Shown piece after piece: positions 29,814-38,190 of a DNA stretch of 64,000 nt. Origin of the DNA: Sphingobacterium phlebotomi (GTDB lineage: Bacteria; Bacteroidota; Bacteroidia; Sphingobacteriales; Sphingobacteriaceae). Positions within the stretch are counted from its first letter, which is position 1. Every line of letters starts with the position of its first letter. The DNA lies in assembly GCF_008180195.1 (NCBI RefSeq), contig NZ_VTAV01000003.1, positions 186,001 to 250,000 of the forward strand, in the 5' to 3' direction. The notes under the pieces were generated by a model. That model made no database searches, had not been told where the DNA came from, and worked only from the letters and a program-made list of their open reading frames with translations. The position numbers and the translations under genes are program-made.

Positions 29814-29842
29814 TTGAATTTATATTATATATGTTATTTTTG
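29814..29842 (+). promoter_or_regulatory. Candidate Bacteroidota promoter for the ATPase/DUF234 gene
   Basis: TTG at 29814-29816 and TATTTTTG at 29835-29842 fit the -33 TTTG / -7 TAnnTTTG pattern with 18 bp between them. The 15-bp repeats start directly after the -7 box. Confidence 0.5.
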
Positions 29843-29887
29843 TAATGGCCATTAAGTTAATGGTCATTAAATTAATGGCTGTTAGCT
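29843..29887 (+). repeat. Three 15-bp tandem repeats, each partly palindromic, in a leader region
   Basis: Units at 29843-29857, 29858-29872 and 29873-29887 start TAATGGCCATTAAGT, TAATGGTCATTAAAT and TAATGGCTGTTAGCT. The first two are near-perfect palindromes (TTAATGGCCATTAA type) and the third is degenerate. They lie between the candidate -7 box and the ATG at 29897, an operator-like position. Confidence 0.7.
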
Positions 29888-29896
29888 AAATTCAAG

Positions 29897-31207
29897 ATGA
29901 AATTCTACAATAGGCATAAAGAGCTGGAATTATTGGACAGTAATTTCAAACGGTCGATGCAGAGCGCTTGCTTTCAAGCCGTAATCGGAAGGCGGCGTGT
30001 CGGTAAGACCTCACTTTTAATGGAATCCGTCAAAGGCAAAACATATCTTTATCTTTTTGTTTCTCGAAAAAATGAAAACCTGTTATGTCAGCAATTTCAA
30101 AAGGATGCCGAACAGATGCTTGGACTCCGTATCTTCGGCACAATAAATTACTTTAGGGATTTATTTGAGCAACTTTTGCTTTTCGCTATAAAAGAACATT
30201 TTACGCTCATAATTGATGAATTCCAAGAATTTGAAAATGTAAATTCTTCTATATTCAGTGATATCCAGGATCTATGGGATCAATATAAAGATCAGGCAAA
30301 GATTAATCTAATCGTTTGTGGTTCCGTGTATTCGCTCATGACCAAAATATTTGAGCACAGTAAAGAACCCTTATTTGGCAGGTTGACATCCAAAATGATT
30401 GTCCGCCCATTTAAGGTAGATGTAATTAAGGAGATATTAGGCGATTATAATCCAGATTTTGGGCCAGAAGATCTTCTTTGTTTGTATATGATATCGGGGG
30501 GAGTTGCGAAATACATCGAGTTGTTGATGGAAGATGGGGCGGTGAGGAAAGACCTGATGTTGGATATAATAACACGTCAGGATTCACCATTCTTAAGTGA
30601 AGGGAAGGATGTCCTGATCGCGGAGTTTGGGAAAGAATACGGTACGTATTTCTCTATTCTTCAGTTGATCGCAGCCGGAAAAAATACACAAAGTGAGATT
30701 GATTCCATTATCGAAAAAAATACGGGATCCTATTTAAATAACCTTGAACAGCATTATTCTTTAATTGCGCGCAATAAACCTATTTTTTCTAAACCAAATA
30801 GTCGTAAAAGTAAGTGGTTCCTGCGGGATCATTATCTGCGCTTTTGGTTTAGGTTTATATATCCGCATCAGGCACTTATTGAAATAGGACGCTTGGATTT
30901 GCTGCGTGAAATTATGGAGAGAGGATACGAGCAATACAGCGGGTTATTATTGGAACAGTACTTCCGTGAAAAGATAAGCTTGGAAGAGCGTATTACCGAA
31001 ATTGGCAATTTTTGGGATAATAAGGGACAAAATGAAATTGATATCGTCGCCTTGAATCATCTGGATAAAACGGCAATCTTAGCTGAAGTAAAAAGAAACC
31101 CCAAGAAAATTGACTTAAACGTATTACAATATAAGGCTAAAGCTTTAGAGAAAGAACTTGCGCCATTCCAAGTGAGCTTACGAGGTTTGTCTATGAAGGA
31201 TATGTAA
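29897..31207 (+). CDS. P-loop ATPase with C-terminal DUF234 / PD-(D/E)xK-like domain
   Basis: 436 residues, no signal peptide, so cytoplasmic. A Walker A motif is at about residues 31-40 (GRRRVGKTSL), and LIIDEFQEF near residue 107 fits Walker B. The middle part matches the archaeal-type ATPase family (PF01637) and the C-terminus DUF234. The segment NEIDIVALNHLDKTAILAEVK (about 376-396) has the D then ExK spacing of a PD-(D/E)xK nuclease. The true biological role of this family is poorly known. It sits alone behind the 15-bp repeats, and may be part of a mobile or defence-related cargo, which is a guess. Confidence 0.88.
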   Translation: MKFYNRHKELELLDSNFKRSMQSACFQAVIGRRRVGKTSLLMESVKGKTYLYLFVSRKNENLLCQQFQKDAEQMLGLRIFGTINYFRDLFEQLLLFAIKEHFTLIIDEFQEFENVNSSIFSDIQDLWDQYKDQAKINLIVCGSVYSLMTKIFEHSKEPLFGRLTSKMIVRPFKVDVIKEILGDYNPDFGPEDLLCLYMISGGVAKYIELLMEDGAVRKDLMLDIITRQDSPFLSEGKDVLIAEFGKEYGTYFSILQLIAAGKNTQSEIDSIIEKNTGSYLNNLEQHYSLIARNKPIFSKPNSRKSKWFLRDHYLRFWFRFIYPHQALIEIGRLDLLREIMERGYEQYSGLLLEQYFREKISLEERITEIGNFWDNKGQNEIDIVALNHLDKTAILAEVKRNPKKIDLNVLQYKAKALEKELAPFQVSLRGLSMKDM

Positions 31208-31225
31208 AACCGCAAGGTCTCGGTC

Positions 31226-31291
31226 CTATCTTAAATGTTTATCGAAAAAATCAACGGCTAGCTCCGCTACTTTTTGATGCACGCGGTTTGA
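31226..31291 (-). pseudogene. Possible C-terminal fragment of an alpha/beta-hydrolase
   Basis: The minus strand reads NRVHQKVAELAVDFFDKHLR and then a stop. This looks like the last helix of an esterase or dienelactone-hydrolase-type protein, but it is short and nothing upstream supports a complete gene. It sits beside the decayed sigma/FecR copy, in a stretch that has clearly been rearranged. Confidence 0.35.
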
Positions 31292-31332
31292 AAGGAGAGA
31301 AGGTCTTATCGCTTTGCTTTATATCGTCAGCG

Positions 31333-31620
31333 GTTGGACTCTTGATGGTCTGTTCATGTAGTGTTTTGTTTAGGCACCGTTAATAATTTGTGCTCTACTA
31401 AGAACAATGATAAAATGAACCCGCACCACTAGATGAAAAGTGGGATTTAATGATTTATTAATATGGACGGGTGTAGGTTAATTTGTCTAAAGCCTGCCGG
31501 TATCTAGCGCGGATTTCTGATAGGGCGAGTTAGGGATGCTCGACGGCTCCCAATTCCCTCAAGTCGATGTTTTCTATTGGTTCGGTCACCAAAGTTCGCC
31601 TTCTGGCATGCCCGATTATC
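31333..31620 (-). pseudogene. Decayed copy of the ECF sigma factor / FecR junction
   Basis: This segment matches 27300-27425 (start of FecR plus the gap before it) and 27650-27800 (middle of the sigma gene). The FecR start survives as MNRPSR, then VQPLTI and a stop. The sigma part reads IIGHARRRTLVTEPIENI, then DLRELGAVEHP and a stop at 31530, where the intact gene has IIGHARKRILATEPIENI. Sigma region 4, encoded at about 27448-27650 in the intact gene, is deleted. It is therefore a non-functional relic of a second signalling pair. Confidence 0.85.
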
Positions 31621-31697
31621 GTTGTACTTCCCGAAGTGCACTTGCATAGCTAACTATTTCGTAAAATGAAATTAATATAGCGCTAACAATAAACCAG

Positions 31698-31705
31698 TAG
31701 GTTTG
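31698..31705 (+). promoter_or_regulatory. Candidate -7 box upstream of the SusC gene
   Basis: TAGGTTTG is an exact match to TAnnTTTG, 20 bp before the ATG at 31726. No good -33 TTTG was found at the proper distance, so this is tentative. Confidence 0.35.
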
Positions 31706-31725
31706 CTGCAAATATTAAATGAAAC

Positions 31726-34700
31726 ATGCGTTCTAAACCATCAAAACTTCTTTGGCTATTACTTTCGTTAAGTGCGACTTCCCTATCCGTAAATGCTCAT
31801 GTTATAAAAGTCAATGGCCAGGTCAATCAGATTGATAAAAACCAAGCGTCTTTAAGAGGAAAAGTAGTTGACTCGCAAGGAAACCCGATAGCGGGTGCTA
31901 CGGTTACCAACGACCGGACAAAGTCTTCTACGCAAACAGGTCTGGATGGCGCTTTTGTTATTCAGGGGGTCGTAGGCGATCACCTGTCTGTCAATTTTAT
32001 CGGATTTAACTCCACTACAGCAGAAACATCTACTAATCAGGATATCTTATTCACGTTGACATCCCAATCGCAGGAGATCGATGAGGTTCTGGTATCCATT
32101 GGATATCAGCGCGTCCGAAAATCGGATGTCACGGGGGCGATTGCCAGCGTGAGGGCGGAAGAACTCAACTTGTCTTCTCCAAAATTATCGCAAGCCTTAG
32201 TGGGTAAGGTGGCAGGTGTACAGGTTATGCAGACTTCTGGGGCTCCTTATGATGGTACCAAGATTCGTGTACGTGGGATGGGATCTATTAATGCTTCATC
32301 CGATCCTTTGTATGTTATTGATGGCTACCCTGCAGGCAATAATCTAAATATAAACCCAAATGACATTGAGACGATTGATGTGTTGAAAGATGCGGCTTCG
32401 GCGGCAATCTATGGTTCTCGTGCTGCGGGGGGAGTTGTCTTGATCACGACCAAAAGGGGTAAAGAAGGAAAAAGTAATGTGGATTATGAGTTGTTGACGG
32501 GCTTTGGTCAGCTTTCTAAAAAAATAGACTTGCTCAATGCCGAAGAGTATATCGATCTGTTGATCGATGGCCGTAACAACGCTTATCGGGATTTGATTGT
32601 CAACGGTGGAGGAACTTGGTCGGATGCGATGCGTATGGATGATAACACAACACGGGTACAACGTGTACCTGGAAATGCGGGCTCTGTCACTATTCCGGAA
32701 GAATACTATGATTTTGCGACAGGAACGGCAAAACCTTCACAATATGATACCGATTGGCAGGATGCCCTGTACCGAAATGCACCGTTTCAACGGCACAACC
32801 TGTCGGCATATGGCGGCAATGACAAAGCACGCTATTTAGCCAGCGCTTCGTATCAAAATCAAAAAGGGATCATGCTGGGCACGGACCAACAGACCTTCAA
32901 CTTCCGTACGAACCTAGACGCCAAAGTCAGTGACCGTCTGACCGTAGGGGCAAACGTCTCCTTTACCTATAATGACAACAACGAAGTTTCTACCGGAAGG
33001 TACGATCGAAGCCCATCCATGGCTGCACTGATTTATTTGCCAACGCTTCCTGTCTATAATGAAGACGGTAGCTATGCCCAATATTTGATGGCGGACTTAT
33101 CGGCAAATAATTATGGGATCCAGAATCCGGAGAATCCGTTGGCGTATGCAACACAAATTAAGGATAATCGTCGGGGGAAACGGGGGTTGTATAATGCTTT
33201 TGCCGATTTCGAGATTGTATCGGGCTTGAACTTAAAGGTAAATGGTGGCTTATCGACCTATGATGAAAAATATGACTATTATCGCCCGACCAGCATCTCG
33301 AATGGGAACAACCCGCCGTACTCCAGCCAGGCAATCAATGCCGCGTATGCAGATGCAAGAACGAGAAGCGAGATCGATAAATTGGTGGAAGCAACCTTGA
33401 CGTTTAATAGAACGTTTAATGAAAAGCACCAACTTAACGCGTTGTTAGGTTATTCTGCACAGCGTACGGATATTGATCAGATTTTGATGCGGGCTAATGG
33501 CTTTCAGCACGATAAGATTGGCGAAATAACGGATAAGGGTGCTAACCCAACCAATTTCGAACTGATTCCGGGGACCCTCACCAATCCCGAAACATTTAAA
33601 CGGGTCACGACGTTACAGTCTTATTTTAGCCGCGTGATGTATAATTATGATGCGAAGTACTTTTTATCTGCATCGTTCCGTACAGACGCTTCGTCTCGAT
33701 TTGGACCGGAATCCAAGTGGGGAACGTTCCCTTCGGTTTCTGCAGGCTGGACACTTTCTAACGAGGACTTCTATACAGACTGGTTAGGTATGGGGTCTTC
33801 CATCAAACTGCGTGCAAGCTGGGGATTAAGTGGAAATAACAATATCGGCGATTATAGACATACCACGACGATGAGCTCGCCAAATGGTTTGATTATCGAC
33901 GATCGCGTGGTAACGGGTTATTGGTCGGATAGTTTTCAGGATTTGGGGTTAGGATGGGAATCGACGTCCCAATACAATGGAGGAATCGATATCGGCCTAT
34001 GGAATGGCCGTGTTAATGTGATGGCCAATCTTTACCGAAGCCGCTCGTTTGACCTTTTATTCAACCAACCTGTTTCGGCGATATCGGGAACGACTTCCAT
34101 CCTGACGAATATGCGTAACAGTAAAGTAGAAAATAAAGGGTTTGATATCCAATTGGATGCCACTTTAATCAAGAAGCGGGATTTTCAACTTGGTTTTAGC
34201 GGTAATATCAACGTCAACCGTAATAAGGTGCTTGACCTAGGCGGTGCCGCGACCATCACGACAAATGGTGCTGAACGTTCATACCTCACCCATATTACAC
34301 AAGAAGGAAGCCCGATTGGTATGTTCTACGGATTTAAAGTATTGGGTATCGCTACCGAAGAGAACTATCGCGATTTGGCGCCATCTGTGGGCTCTACTAA
34401 TCCTATACAACCGGGCGATCTTTATTTCGAAGATGTGGATGGCAATGGGGTGGTAAATGACGCAGATAAACGTATCATTGGCAATCCGCATCCAGATTTC
34501 ACCTACGGTTTTGCATTCAATGCGCGTTATAAAAGCTTTGATATCCGTGCTTCATTTAACGGGTCACAGGGTAATATGGTGCTGGATGGTTATGACTACT
34601 ATTTGTATAATATGGAAGGGTCGGGTAATCAATATGCTGATGTAGCACAAAGATACCGTTCGGCAGAGAATCCGGGTAACGGTAAGGTATACCGGGCATC

Positions 34701-35001
34701 CCGTGCGGGTACACAGAGTAACAATACACGCCTTTCTACTTTCTATTTGCAGGATGGGTCTTTCTTACGCATGACCAATGTGATGTTGGGCTACAACCTG
34801 CCGCAAAATTTGACGGAGAAACTACGGATTGCCGGCGTGCGCGTGTATGCGAGCGTAGAGAATCCATTTACCATCACGAAGTATAAAGGATATAACCCTG
34901 AACCTGATTATAACCAACGTGGAAATCTGACCCCGGGGGTAGATTATGGATTGTATCCGTTGGTTAGAGGTTATAATTTAGGTTTGAAAGTTACATTCTA
35001 G
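31726..35001 (+). CDS. SusC-family TonB-linked outer-membrane transporter
   Basis: 1091 residues. After a signal peptide (about 1-24) there is a regulatory-like domain (SLRGKVVDSQGNPIAGA to FIGF, about residues 43-115), the plug with EVLVSIGYQRVRKSDVTGAI, the RIRVRGMGSINASSDPLYVIDG block, and a barrel ending YNLGLKVTF. The usual VVVVGYG box is replaced by VLVSIGYQ, still recognisable. It is followed by SusD after a 22-bp gap to the chosen start, but no carbohydrate enzymes follow, so the substrate cannot be guessed. A degraded sigma/FecR pair sits directly upstream, in opposite orientation. Confidence 0.96.
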   Translation: MRSKPSKLLWLLLSLSATSLSVNAHVIKVNGQVNQIDKNQASLRGKVVDSQGNPIAGATVTNDRTKSSTQTGLDGAFVIQGVVGDHLSVNFIGFNSTTAETSTNQDILFTLTSQSQEIDEVLVSIGYQRVRKSDVTGAIASVRAEELNLSSPKLSQALVGKVAGVQVMQTSGAPYDGTKIRVRGMGSINASSDPLYVIDGYPAGNNLNINPNDIETIDVLKDAASAAIYGSRAAGGVVLITTKRGKEGKSNVDYELLTGFGQLSKKIDLLNAEEYIDLLIDGRNNAYRDLIVNGGGTWSDAMRMDDNTTRVQRVPGNAGSVTIPEEYYDFATGTAKPSQYDTDWQDALYRNAPFQRHNLSAYGGNDKARYLASASYQNQKGIMLGTDQQTFNFRTNLDAKVSDRLTVGANVSFTYNDNNEVSTGRYDRSPSMAALIYLPTLPVYNEDGSYAQYLMADLSANNYGIQNPENPLAYATQIKDNRRGKRGLYNAFADFEIVSGLNLKVNGGLSTYDEKYDYYRPTSISNGNNPPYSSQAINAAYADARTRSEIDKLVEATLTFNRTFNEKHQLNALLGYSAQRTDIDQILMRANGFQHDKIGEITDKGANPTNFELIPGTLTNPETFKRVTTLQSYFSRVMYNYDAKYFLSASFRTDASSRFGPESKWGTFPSVSAGWTLSNEDFYTDWLGMGSSIKLRASWGLSGNNNIGDYRHTTTMSSPNGLIIDDRVVTGYWSDSFQDLGLGWESTSQYNGGIDIGLWNGRVNVMANLYRSRSFDLLFNQPVSAISGTTSILTNMRNSKVENKGFDIQLDATLIKKRDFQLGFSGNINVNRNKVLDLGGAATITTNGAERSYLTHITQEGSPIGMFYGFKVLGIATEENYRDLAPSVGSTNPIQPGDLYFEDVDGNGVVNDADKRIIGNPHPDFTYGFAFNARYKSFDIRASFNGSQGNMVLDGYDYYLYNMEGSGNQYADVAQRYRSAENPGNGKVYRASRAGTQSNNTRLSTFYLQDGSFLRMTNVMLGYNLPQNLTEKLRIAGVRVYASVENPFTITKYKGYNPEPDYNQRGNLTPGVDYGLYPLVRGYNLGLKVTF

Positions 35002-35023
35002 CATGTTGTTAAAAAATAAGATA

Positions 35024-36544
35024 ATGAAGAAAAGATATATATTGCCATTTTTGTTGTTGAGCTTGGGCGCTTGTAAACAGGATTTCTTAGATCAACTAGA
35101 TCCGAATAGGGTGACGGTAGAGCGATTTTTTGAAACGGAAAATGATGTGCTGCTGGCGGTGAACGGGATGTACGAAGTTTTGCGCAAAGGCAACACGCTG
35201 GGCGAAGGAAGCGCGCTGTTTAGTGAAGAACGCTCGGACAATACGGGTCGAAACGATAATCAGTCCAATGCAGGCTTACCCTTCCAGTTTAATGATTTTT
35301 CGATTGCGCCAAGCAATCCCTACCTAAAGGATCATTGGGCGGATATGTTCCAGGGAATAGCGCGTTGTAATACGATCTTATCAAGAATTGATCAGGTGAC
35401 TTTCAGTTCGGAGGATATGAAAAAGCGTTACATCGCAGAGACGAGATTTGTTCGGGCATTGCTATACTTTCATTTAGTGCGCAAATTTGGGGATCTTCCA
35501 ATATCTACGGTAGAGGTGGCCAGTAAGGAGCAAGCAAGTGAACTAGCGTTCAGACAGCCAGAAGCAGTTGTTTACCAACAGATCGTAGCAGACCTCCATG
35601 ATGCACTAGATAGTGATCTGCCTGATACACAAGTGGAATATGAGGTGGGAAGGGCATCCAAAGCGGCTGTCCATGCTATCCTTGGCCAAGTATATCTTAC
35701 GATGGGGGCTACGCTGGAGGATAGTGGCGCCGATGAATTTCAGCTGGCCGAGCAACATTTAACAGCGACCTATAACATGCGCACATTCGGCAAACTGAAC
35801 GAAATACCGTATGCGCAAGTTTTTGACGTGAATAGGAAGATGGACTGTAAGGAATTGATTTTTCAAGTGCAACATTTGCAGGGTGATCAAAATTATAGTT
35901 CGTCGATCGCCCGCAACAATCAGGCGCGTGGCGAAACGATCAACTCCAGATACCCATCAACCGGGTCTGGAGGAAACCTGACCAAAGATTTGGTAAAAGA
36001 CTATGAAGAAAACGATATCCGGAAAGATTTTTCCATCAGGTTTGCCACGGATCCGCAGGTGAACGATTGGTTCATCACGAAATTTCGCGACAATAGTAAT
36101 GAAGCTGGGGATCAAGGTTGGGGAGGAAATGACTGGATATTGATCCGGTATGCTGATGTGATGTTGTTGCTGGCGGAGGCTAAAATGAACCTGGGAAAAG
36201 ATGCAGAAGCGATTGCGCTGCTCGACGAGGTTCGTGAGAGAGCTGGACTTCCTTCGTATGCGTTATCGAGAAATAACGCGGACTACAGCAGCAAGTATCC
36301 CACGCTGAAAGAGGCTATCTTGCACGAGCGTCGTGTAGAGCTGGCTTTCGAAAACCACCGCTGGTTTGACCTTGTCCGCAATTACGATGCGCAAGAACTT
36401 GTGAACTACTTTAAGGCAAAGAGTCAGGCCGACTATGGAAATGCGCTGTTATCGAATATTTCGACCAAAGACAGATACTATCCTATTCCATTTGACGAGT
36501 ATCAGCTGAACCCGGAAAAAATGTATCAGAATCCTGGTTATTAA
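35024..36544 (+). CDS. SusD/RagB-family outer-membrane lipoprotein
   Basis: The ATG at 35024 gives 506 residues, a lysine-rich start (MKKRYIL) and lipobox LGAC at residue 18; an ATG at 35003 would add a non-typical extension. SusD features are CKQDFLDQLDPNRVT, an ARFVRALLYFHLVRKFGD-type helix (residues 140-155) and ILIRYADVMLLLAEAKMN in the C-terminal half, plus LHERRVELAFENHRWFDLVR. It should bind glycans at the cell surface for the preceding SusC. A strong terminator closes this two-gene unit. Confidence 0.95.
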   Translation: MKKRYILPFLLLSLGACKQDFLDQLDPNRVTVERFFETENDVLLAVNGMYEVLRKGNTLGEGSALFSEERSDNTGRNDNQSNAGLPFQFNDFSIAPSNPYLKDHWADMFQGIARCNTILSRIDQVTFSSEDMKKRYIAETRFVRALLYFHLVRKFGDLPISTVEVASKEQASELAFRQPEAVVYQQIVADLHDALDSDLPDTQVEYEVGRASKAAVHAILGQVYLTMGATLEDSGADEFQLAEQHLTATYNMRTFGKLNEIPYAQVFDVNRKMDCKELIFQVQHLQGDQNYSSSIARNNQARGETINSRYPSTGSGGNLTKDLVKDYEENDIRKDFSIRFATDPQVNDWFITKFRDNSNEAGDQGWGGNDWILIRYADVMLLLAEAKMNLGKDAEAIALLDEVRERAGLPSYALSRNNADYSSKYPTLKEAILHERRVELAFENHRWFDLVRNYDAQELVNYFKAKSQADYGNALLSNISTKDRYYPIPFDEYQLNPEKMYQNPGY

Positions 36545-36650
36545 AAAATAAACAGAAGAAGGCTGTCTCACAAGGCGACCTTTTCCCCCTCTCCCTATAT
36601 TTTGCCAAGGGACAGCATGTTGTTTCCATACTCTCTAGAGAGCTGACATA

Positions 36651-36685
36651 GAGGCGTATTTCCAAAATACGCCTCCTTTTTTTTT
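36651..36685 (+). terminator. Rho-independent terminator after the orphan SusC/SusD pair
   Basis: A 10-bp perfect stem GAGGCGTATT / AATACGCCTC with loop TCCAA is followed by C and nine T. It lies about 105 bp beyond the SusD stop. Confidence 0.93.
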
Positions 36686-36825
36686 AGACAAATATGTTAA
36701 AATAGGTGAAAAAGGGGGAGTGTATCAAATAGATATTAACCAATACTGAACCTTTGCAAGGTACCTCGTCTGATGTGCATCATACAGGCTCTTCCCCCTT
36801 CTATGCTTTTTGAAAAAAATGTTTT

Positions 36826-36853
36826 TAGTTGCATAGGTAACTATGTAAATTTG
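36826..36853 (+). promoter_or_regulatory. MarR-type operator-like palindrome overlapping a -7 box
   Basis: TAGTTGC at 36826 and GTAACTA at 36837 form a near-perfect inverted repeat around ATAG. It is followed by TAAATTTG at 36846, an exact TAnnTTTG match. Such palindromes commonly control genes for MarR-family repressors, but no marR gene follows. The next gene starts at 37079. Confidence 0.4.
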
Positions 36854-37078
36854 CGAAATTGTATATTTTTTTGGCATAATTTTAGAGGTACTCGAAAAAC
36901 ATTGTTATAGAGAGATAAAGGCGTATAGTAGTTGATAAAAAAAGCCGAAAATAACTTTCTGTAGATATAATTCAGAAAAAAAATAATGCGTTCCTGTGTA
37001 AATGTTGTTTATACGACATATATATATTTAAGCACAAAAAAACGCCTTTCACCTATAAAAGGCAGACGAGAAAGCAAG

Positions 37079-37450
37079 ATGAAAAAGAGTAGAAAAGAAA
37101 CGCAAATAGAGGCTGTGAAGGCTATTCTTTCAGGAGAATTACTTTTGGAAGAAGCCATGAAGAAGTACGACGTAAGAGATAAGCGAACTATTTTGAGCTG
37201 GATGAAAACCATTTCACCCTTAATCCAACATAGCGCATTTGGAGCGAATACGATAAAAGAAGTAGCGGAGCCAAACGCTAATGTTCACGAATACGTGATA
37301 ACGGAAAACTCATTGCTACGAAAGGTAGTTGGATTACAAGAGCAATTGCGAGAACTTGAAAAGGAAAATGCACAGATTGTAGCGCAGCGTAATCTGCTCA
37401 TAGACAAAGTAACGCGGTTAGAGCACCAGCTACAAACTCAAGACGATTGA
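37079..37450 (+). CDS. Orphan transposase-type helix-turn-helix protein
   Basis: I start it at the ATG at 37079 (MKKSRKETQIEAVKAIL), giving 123 residues; an ATG at 36986 would add an unlikely N-terminus. Residues 1-50 form an IS3-OrfA-like helix-turn-helix (ELLLEEAMKKYDVRDKRTILSWMKT), and about residues 75-120 a coiled coil (LLRKVVGLQEQLRELEKENAQ). There is no DDE catalytic partner next to it, so it is either a remnant of an insertion sequence or a domesticated DNA-binding protein. A strong terminator follows. Confidence 0.7.
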   Translation: MKKSRKETQIEAVKAILSGELLLEEAMKKYDVRDKRTILSWMKTISPLIQHSAFGANTIKEVAEPNANVHEYVITENSLLRKVVGLQEQLRELEKENAQIVAQRNLLIDKVTRLEHQLQTQDD

Positions 37451-37455
37451 TTGCG

Positions 37456-37473
37456 AAACGACGAGCGTCGTTT
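37456..37473. repeat. Short perfect inverted repeat AAACGACG / CGTCGTTT
   Basis: Eight-base arms flank AG, 6 bp after the stop of the HTH gene. It may be part of the transcript end or a recombination site. It is too short for a firm call. Confidence 0.35.
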
Positions 37474-37492
37474 AATTCCAGATAAAATTTGC

Positions 37493-37530
37493 CAGGCGGC
37501 CCATTACACGAATAGGGCCGCCTGTTTTTA
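37493..37530 (+). terminator. Rho-independent terminator after the HTH gene
   Basis: A 10-bp perfect stem CAGGCGGCCC / GGGCCGCCTG with a 12-base loop is followed by TTTTTA. It lies about 42 bp beyond the stop. Confidence 0.92.
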
Positions 37531-37571
37531 GTTATAGGAAGTCTTTTTACATCAGCGTACACTAAACTGTT

Positions 37572-37838
37572 ATGGCAAATAAAAAACCTTCTATTAATGA
37601 TATCGCGAAACACTTGAGTGTGACCAAATCCACAGTATCCTTTATCATTAATGGAAAGGCCGAGGCTCACAGAATTAGCAAAAAGCAGGAACAGCGTGTG
37701 CTCGAGTACATTAAGGAAATCGGATATACGCCAAATTATATGGCAAAAAGTCTCGCGACAGGAAAGACCAATAGTATTGGCCTGATCGTAGAAAATATCG
37801 GCGACTCCTTTTTTGGCCTTGGTGGCACACGCTTTTAG
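37572..37838 (+). pseudogene. Truncated LacI-family regulator (N-terminal part)
   Basis: The start MANKKPSINDIAKHLSVTKS, with a VSFIINGKAE region and GYTPNYMAKSLATGKT, is a clear LacI-type DNA-binding domain, then SIGLIVENIGDSFFG begins the sugar-binding domain. After about residue 82 the frame runs into a sugar transporter sequence and stops at 37838 (88 residues against about 340 normally). The gene has lost its effector domain by a deletion that joined it to the transporter, so it cannot respond to sugar. The DNA-binding domain could in principle still be made. Confidence 0.9.
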
Positions 37839-38175
37839 TCAGGGGATAGCAGGCGCTTCGTCGGTATTGATTTATCTGATCGGGTTTATAGCATTCTTTG
37901 CATTTTCGCAGGGGGCTGTAATTTGGGTGTTCATTGCAGAAATATTTCCGAATAATGTTCGTTCGCAAGGCAGTTCGCTCGGAAGTTCCACCCACTGGAT
38001 AATGGCTGCAGCCATTTCATGGGTATTCCCTGTTATTGCGGAAGGAAATCCGAACGGTGGTTTTTATTCTTTCCTCTTTTATAGTATTATGATGGCCGTT
38101 TCTTTCTTTTTTATATGGAAATTTATGCCGGAGACAAAAGGAAAGTCATTAGAGGAAATCCAAGAGGCATTGTAG
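37813..38175 (+). pseudogene. C-terminal fragment of an MFS sugar porter
   Basis: This frame, shifted from the LacI one, reads ALVAHAFSQGIAGAS, FAFSQGAVIWVFIAEIFP and PETKGKSLEEIQEAL, the last helices and tail signature of the sugar porter family (PF00083). It has only about 120 of about 450 residues and no proper ATG start. The junction with LacI is near 37806-37816 (TTTTTGGCCTTGG). A deletion probably removed the rest of LacI and the front of the porter, which would once have been a regulator-transporter pair. Confidence 0.88.
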
Positions 38176-38190
38176 TCGTGATTGGTTGGA

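Noticed and set aside
36545-36650. Sequence AAGGCTGTCTCACAAGG after SusD, resembling the end of some insertion sequences
   Set aside because: No matching inverted end or transposase gene was found nearby, so it is not called as a mobile element.
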